Source: Hyphomonadaceae bacterium (GTDB lineage: Bacteria > Pseudomonadota > Alphaproteobacteria > Caulobacterales > Aquidulcibacteraceae). Taken from it: a DNA stretch of 64,000 nt. The position numbers were made by a program, and so were the translations under genes. Within the stretch, counting starts at the first letter, position 1. Each line of letters starts with the position of its first letter. The stretch covers positions 372,001 through 436,000 of the forward strand of contig JAHBYF010000001.1 in NCBI GenBank assembly GCA_019636095.1. The letters run 5' to 3'. A model generated the notes under the pieces. The model did not search any database, was not told the DNA's origin, and worked only from the letters and a program-made list of their open reading frames with translations. This document shows, in pieces, positions 62,745-64,000 of this stretch.

Positions 62745-62766
62745 TATATAAGAACAAGCTAATTTA
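62745..62766. promoter_or_regulatory. AT-rich 22-bp operator, site 5 (persulfide dioxygenase/tauE)
   Basis: TATATAAG-N8-AATTTA, 14 of 22 bases identical to site 1, 33 bp upstream of the dioxygenase and 20 bp upstream of the tauE-like gene. Confidence 0.55.
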
Positions 62767-62785
62767 AAGCAAGTCAGGGGCGGAG

Positions 62786-63562
62786 ATGGACTGGCAGGCG
62801 ATTGCAGCGCTCATTTCGGGATCGGGTGTCGGATTTCTGCTGGGCCTCCTTGGGGGAGGTGGCTCCGTCTTGGCGGTTCCTCTGCTTCTCTATTTTGTTG
62901 GCGTTCCCAACACGCATTTCGCCATCGGCACCAGCGCGCTAGGCGTTTCGGTAAACGCCGCAGCCAATCTCTTGGGGCACGCGCGGCGTGGCACGGTGAA
63001 ATGGCCGTGCGCGATTACCTTTGCACTGGCGGGGATTGCCGGCGCCGCCTTGGGCTCGACGATCGGCAAGTTGATCGATCCAGAACCGCTCATGCTGATG
63101 TTCGCGCTGGCGATGGCCGCTGTGGCTCTTTCCATGTGGCGCCCAGCATCAGGTGACGGGCTCGCGGATGTTCAACTCAACCCGCGCATCGCCGTGCGAC
63201 TGGTTGGGATCGGGCTGGTTGTTGGCCTCGCATCGGGATTCTTTGGCATTGGCGGCGGCTTCTTGATCGTACCCGGCCTCATGCTCGGCTCGCGCATGCC
63301 GATGCTCAATGCGGTTGGCTCATCGCTACTCGCCGTCGCGCTCTTTGGGGCGACGACGGCGTTCAATTACGCGCTTTCGGGATACGTCCTCTGGGACGTC
63401 GCTGGGTGGATGATTGCTGGCGGGATAGTCGGCGGCGCGATCGGCGTATGGGCGAGCCGCAAGCTCGCGGCGCGGCGCGCCTTACTACAGCGTGTGTTTG
63501 CGGTCTTTGTTTTGGTCGTTGCAGCCTACGTGGCTTACCGCGGACTAAGTGCCGGCGTATAG
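62786..63562 (+). CDS. TauE/SafE-family sulfite exporter
   Basis: A 258-residue membrane protein of about eight helices with the glycine-rich repeats LLGLLGGGGSVLAVPLLLY and ASGFFGIGGGFLIVPGLML, family signatures. Probably exports sulfite made by the dioxygenase. The same pairing exists in BigR operons of Xylella and Agrobacterium. Confidence 0.92.
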   Translation: MDWQAIAALISGSGVGFLLGLLGGGGSVLAVPLLLYFVGVPNTHFAIGTSALGVSVNAAANLLGHARRGTVKWPCAITFALAGIAGAALGSTIGKLIDPEPLMLMFALAMAAVALSMWRPASGDGLADVQLNPRIAVRLVGIGLVVGLASGFFGIGGGFLIVPGLMLGSRMPMLNAVGSSLLAVALFGATTAFNYALSGYVLWDVAGWMIAGGIVGGAIGVWASRKLAARRALLQRVFAVFVLVVAAYVAYRGLSAGV

Positions 63563-63575
63563 AAGGAGAGATGAT

Positions 63576-64000
63576 ATGGCGAAGACGGACGCAAGGCAGA
63601 TAGATATTGGAATATCGGACGCGGATCGTGAAAAGATTGCGCGCGAATTGTCCAAGTTGCTGGCAGACACTTACACGCTCTATCTCACCACGCACAATTT
63701 CCACTGGAATGTCACCGGCCCCATGTTCAACACGCTCCATGCGATGTTCATGACCCAATACACGGAGCTGTGGAACGCGGTCGATCCAATTGCAGAGCGC
63801 ATTCGCGCGCTGGGACACGCTGCGCCTGGCAGCTATGCGGAGTTTGGTCAGCTAAGCTCGGTCGATGATGCGCCAGCAAAGACGCCCAAAGCGCTGGATA
63901 TGGTGCGCGTGCTGGTCAAAGGCCACGAGGCTGTGGCGCGCACGGCGCGCGGTATCTTTCCGCTTGTCGAGTCCGCCAACGATCAACCAACCGCAGACTT
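63576..64000 (+). CDS. dps: Dps-family DNA-binding ferritin (3' end outside window)
   Basis: The first 141 residues of a Dps protein; the frame is open to the window edge. Ferroxidase residues are visible in THNFHWNVTGPMF and in AVDPIAERIRALG. GGAGAG lies 7 bases upstream of the ATG at 63576; the ATG at 63571 is out of frame. It stores iron and protects DNA against peroxide. It starts 13 bp after the tauE gene and may share its promoter. Confidence 0.93.
   Translation, partial: MAKTDARQIDIGISDADREKIARELSKLLADTYTLYLTTHNFHWNVTGPMFNTLHAMFMTQYTELWNAVDPIAERIRALGHAAPGSYAEFGQLSSVDDAPAKTPKALDMVRVLVKGHEAVARTARGIFPLVESANDQPTAD

Overview
The window looks like chromosomal DNA of a GC-rich alphaproteobacterium. 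The best lineage clue is the gene set: a haem-PAS FixL, FixJ and FixK next to a complete ccoNOQP-ccoGHIS cluster, a SAM-II riboswitch ahead of metX/metB, SqrR/BigR-type ArsR repressors and DUF2892/DUF3422/DUF983 proteins. I would guess Caulobacterales/Hyphomonadaceae or a relative, but nothing in the sequence names the genus.

Layout. 1-3.3 kb: end of an acyl-CoA ligase gene, three small hypothetical genes and three diverged copies of a noncoding repeat. 3.1-20.6 kb: a low-oxygen block with a broken hemN, a conserved hypothetical gene, a cytochrome c lipoprotein, FixK, FixL, FixJ and a lone receiver, a universal stress protein, an SDR, then ccoNOQP-ccoGHIS, ompW and a 31-residue membrane protein, closed by a terminator. 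FNR/FixK boxes (TTGAN-N4-ATCAA type) sit in front of hemN, ccoN and ompW, and one further box follows the terminator. 20.7-26.9 kb: two exported proteins, a membrane-anchored winged-helix regulator and a SAM-II riboswitch-led metX/metB operon. 26.9-34.6 kb: a tightly overlapping minus-strand operon that I read as aerobic CoA-dependent anthranilate (2-aminobenzoate) degradation. 34.7-41.4 kb: an arylsulfatase, its formylglycine-generating activator, a metallo-beta-lactamase-fold hydrolase, a haloalkane dehalogenase and a TetR regulator. 41.4-43.2 kb: tRNA-Ser(CGA) followed by decayed mobile DNA (integrase start, IS110 transposase) and a nonsense-mutated AhpD-like gene.

43.2-64 kb: a sulfide, redox and respiration block. 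It holds a 1-Cys peroxiredoxin, cytochrome bd oxidase (cydABX) with its exporter cydDC, two ArsR repressors with paired cysteines, sulfide:quinone oxidoreductase, thioredoxin, rhodanese, ETHE1-type persulfide dioxygenase, a TauE/SafE exporter, two DUF2892 proteins, and a complete RND-type efflux system whose TolC gene is on one arm and whose adaptor and pump are on the other arm of the divergent sqr/arsR promoter. The window ends inside a dps gene.

The most interesting signal is a 22-bp AT-rich imperfect palindrome (about TATATRAG-N8-WATATA) found in five intergenic regions of this last block: upstream of the peroxiredoxin, between cydA and cydD, upstream of the first arsR, between sqr and the second arsR, and between the persulfide dioxygenase and tauE genes. 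It suggests one persulfide-sensing ArsR regulon that joins sulfide oxidation, detoxification, an RND efflux pump and the sulfide-tolerant bd oxidase. No CRISPR array, rRNA or intact prophage was seen.
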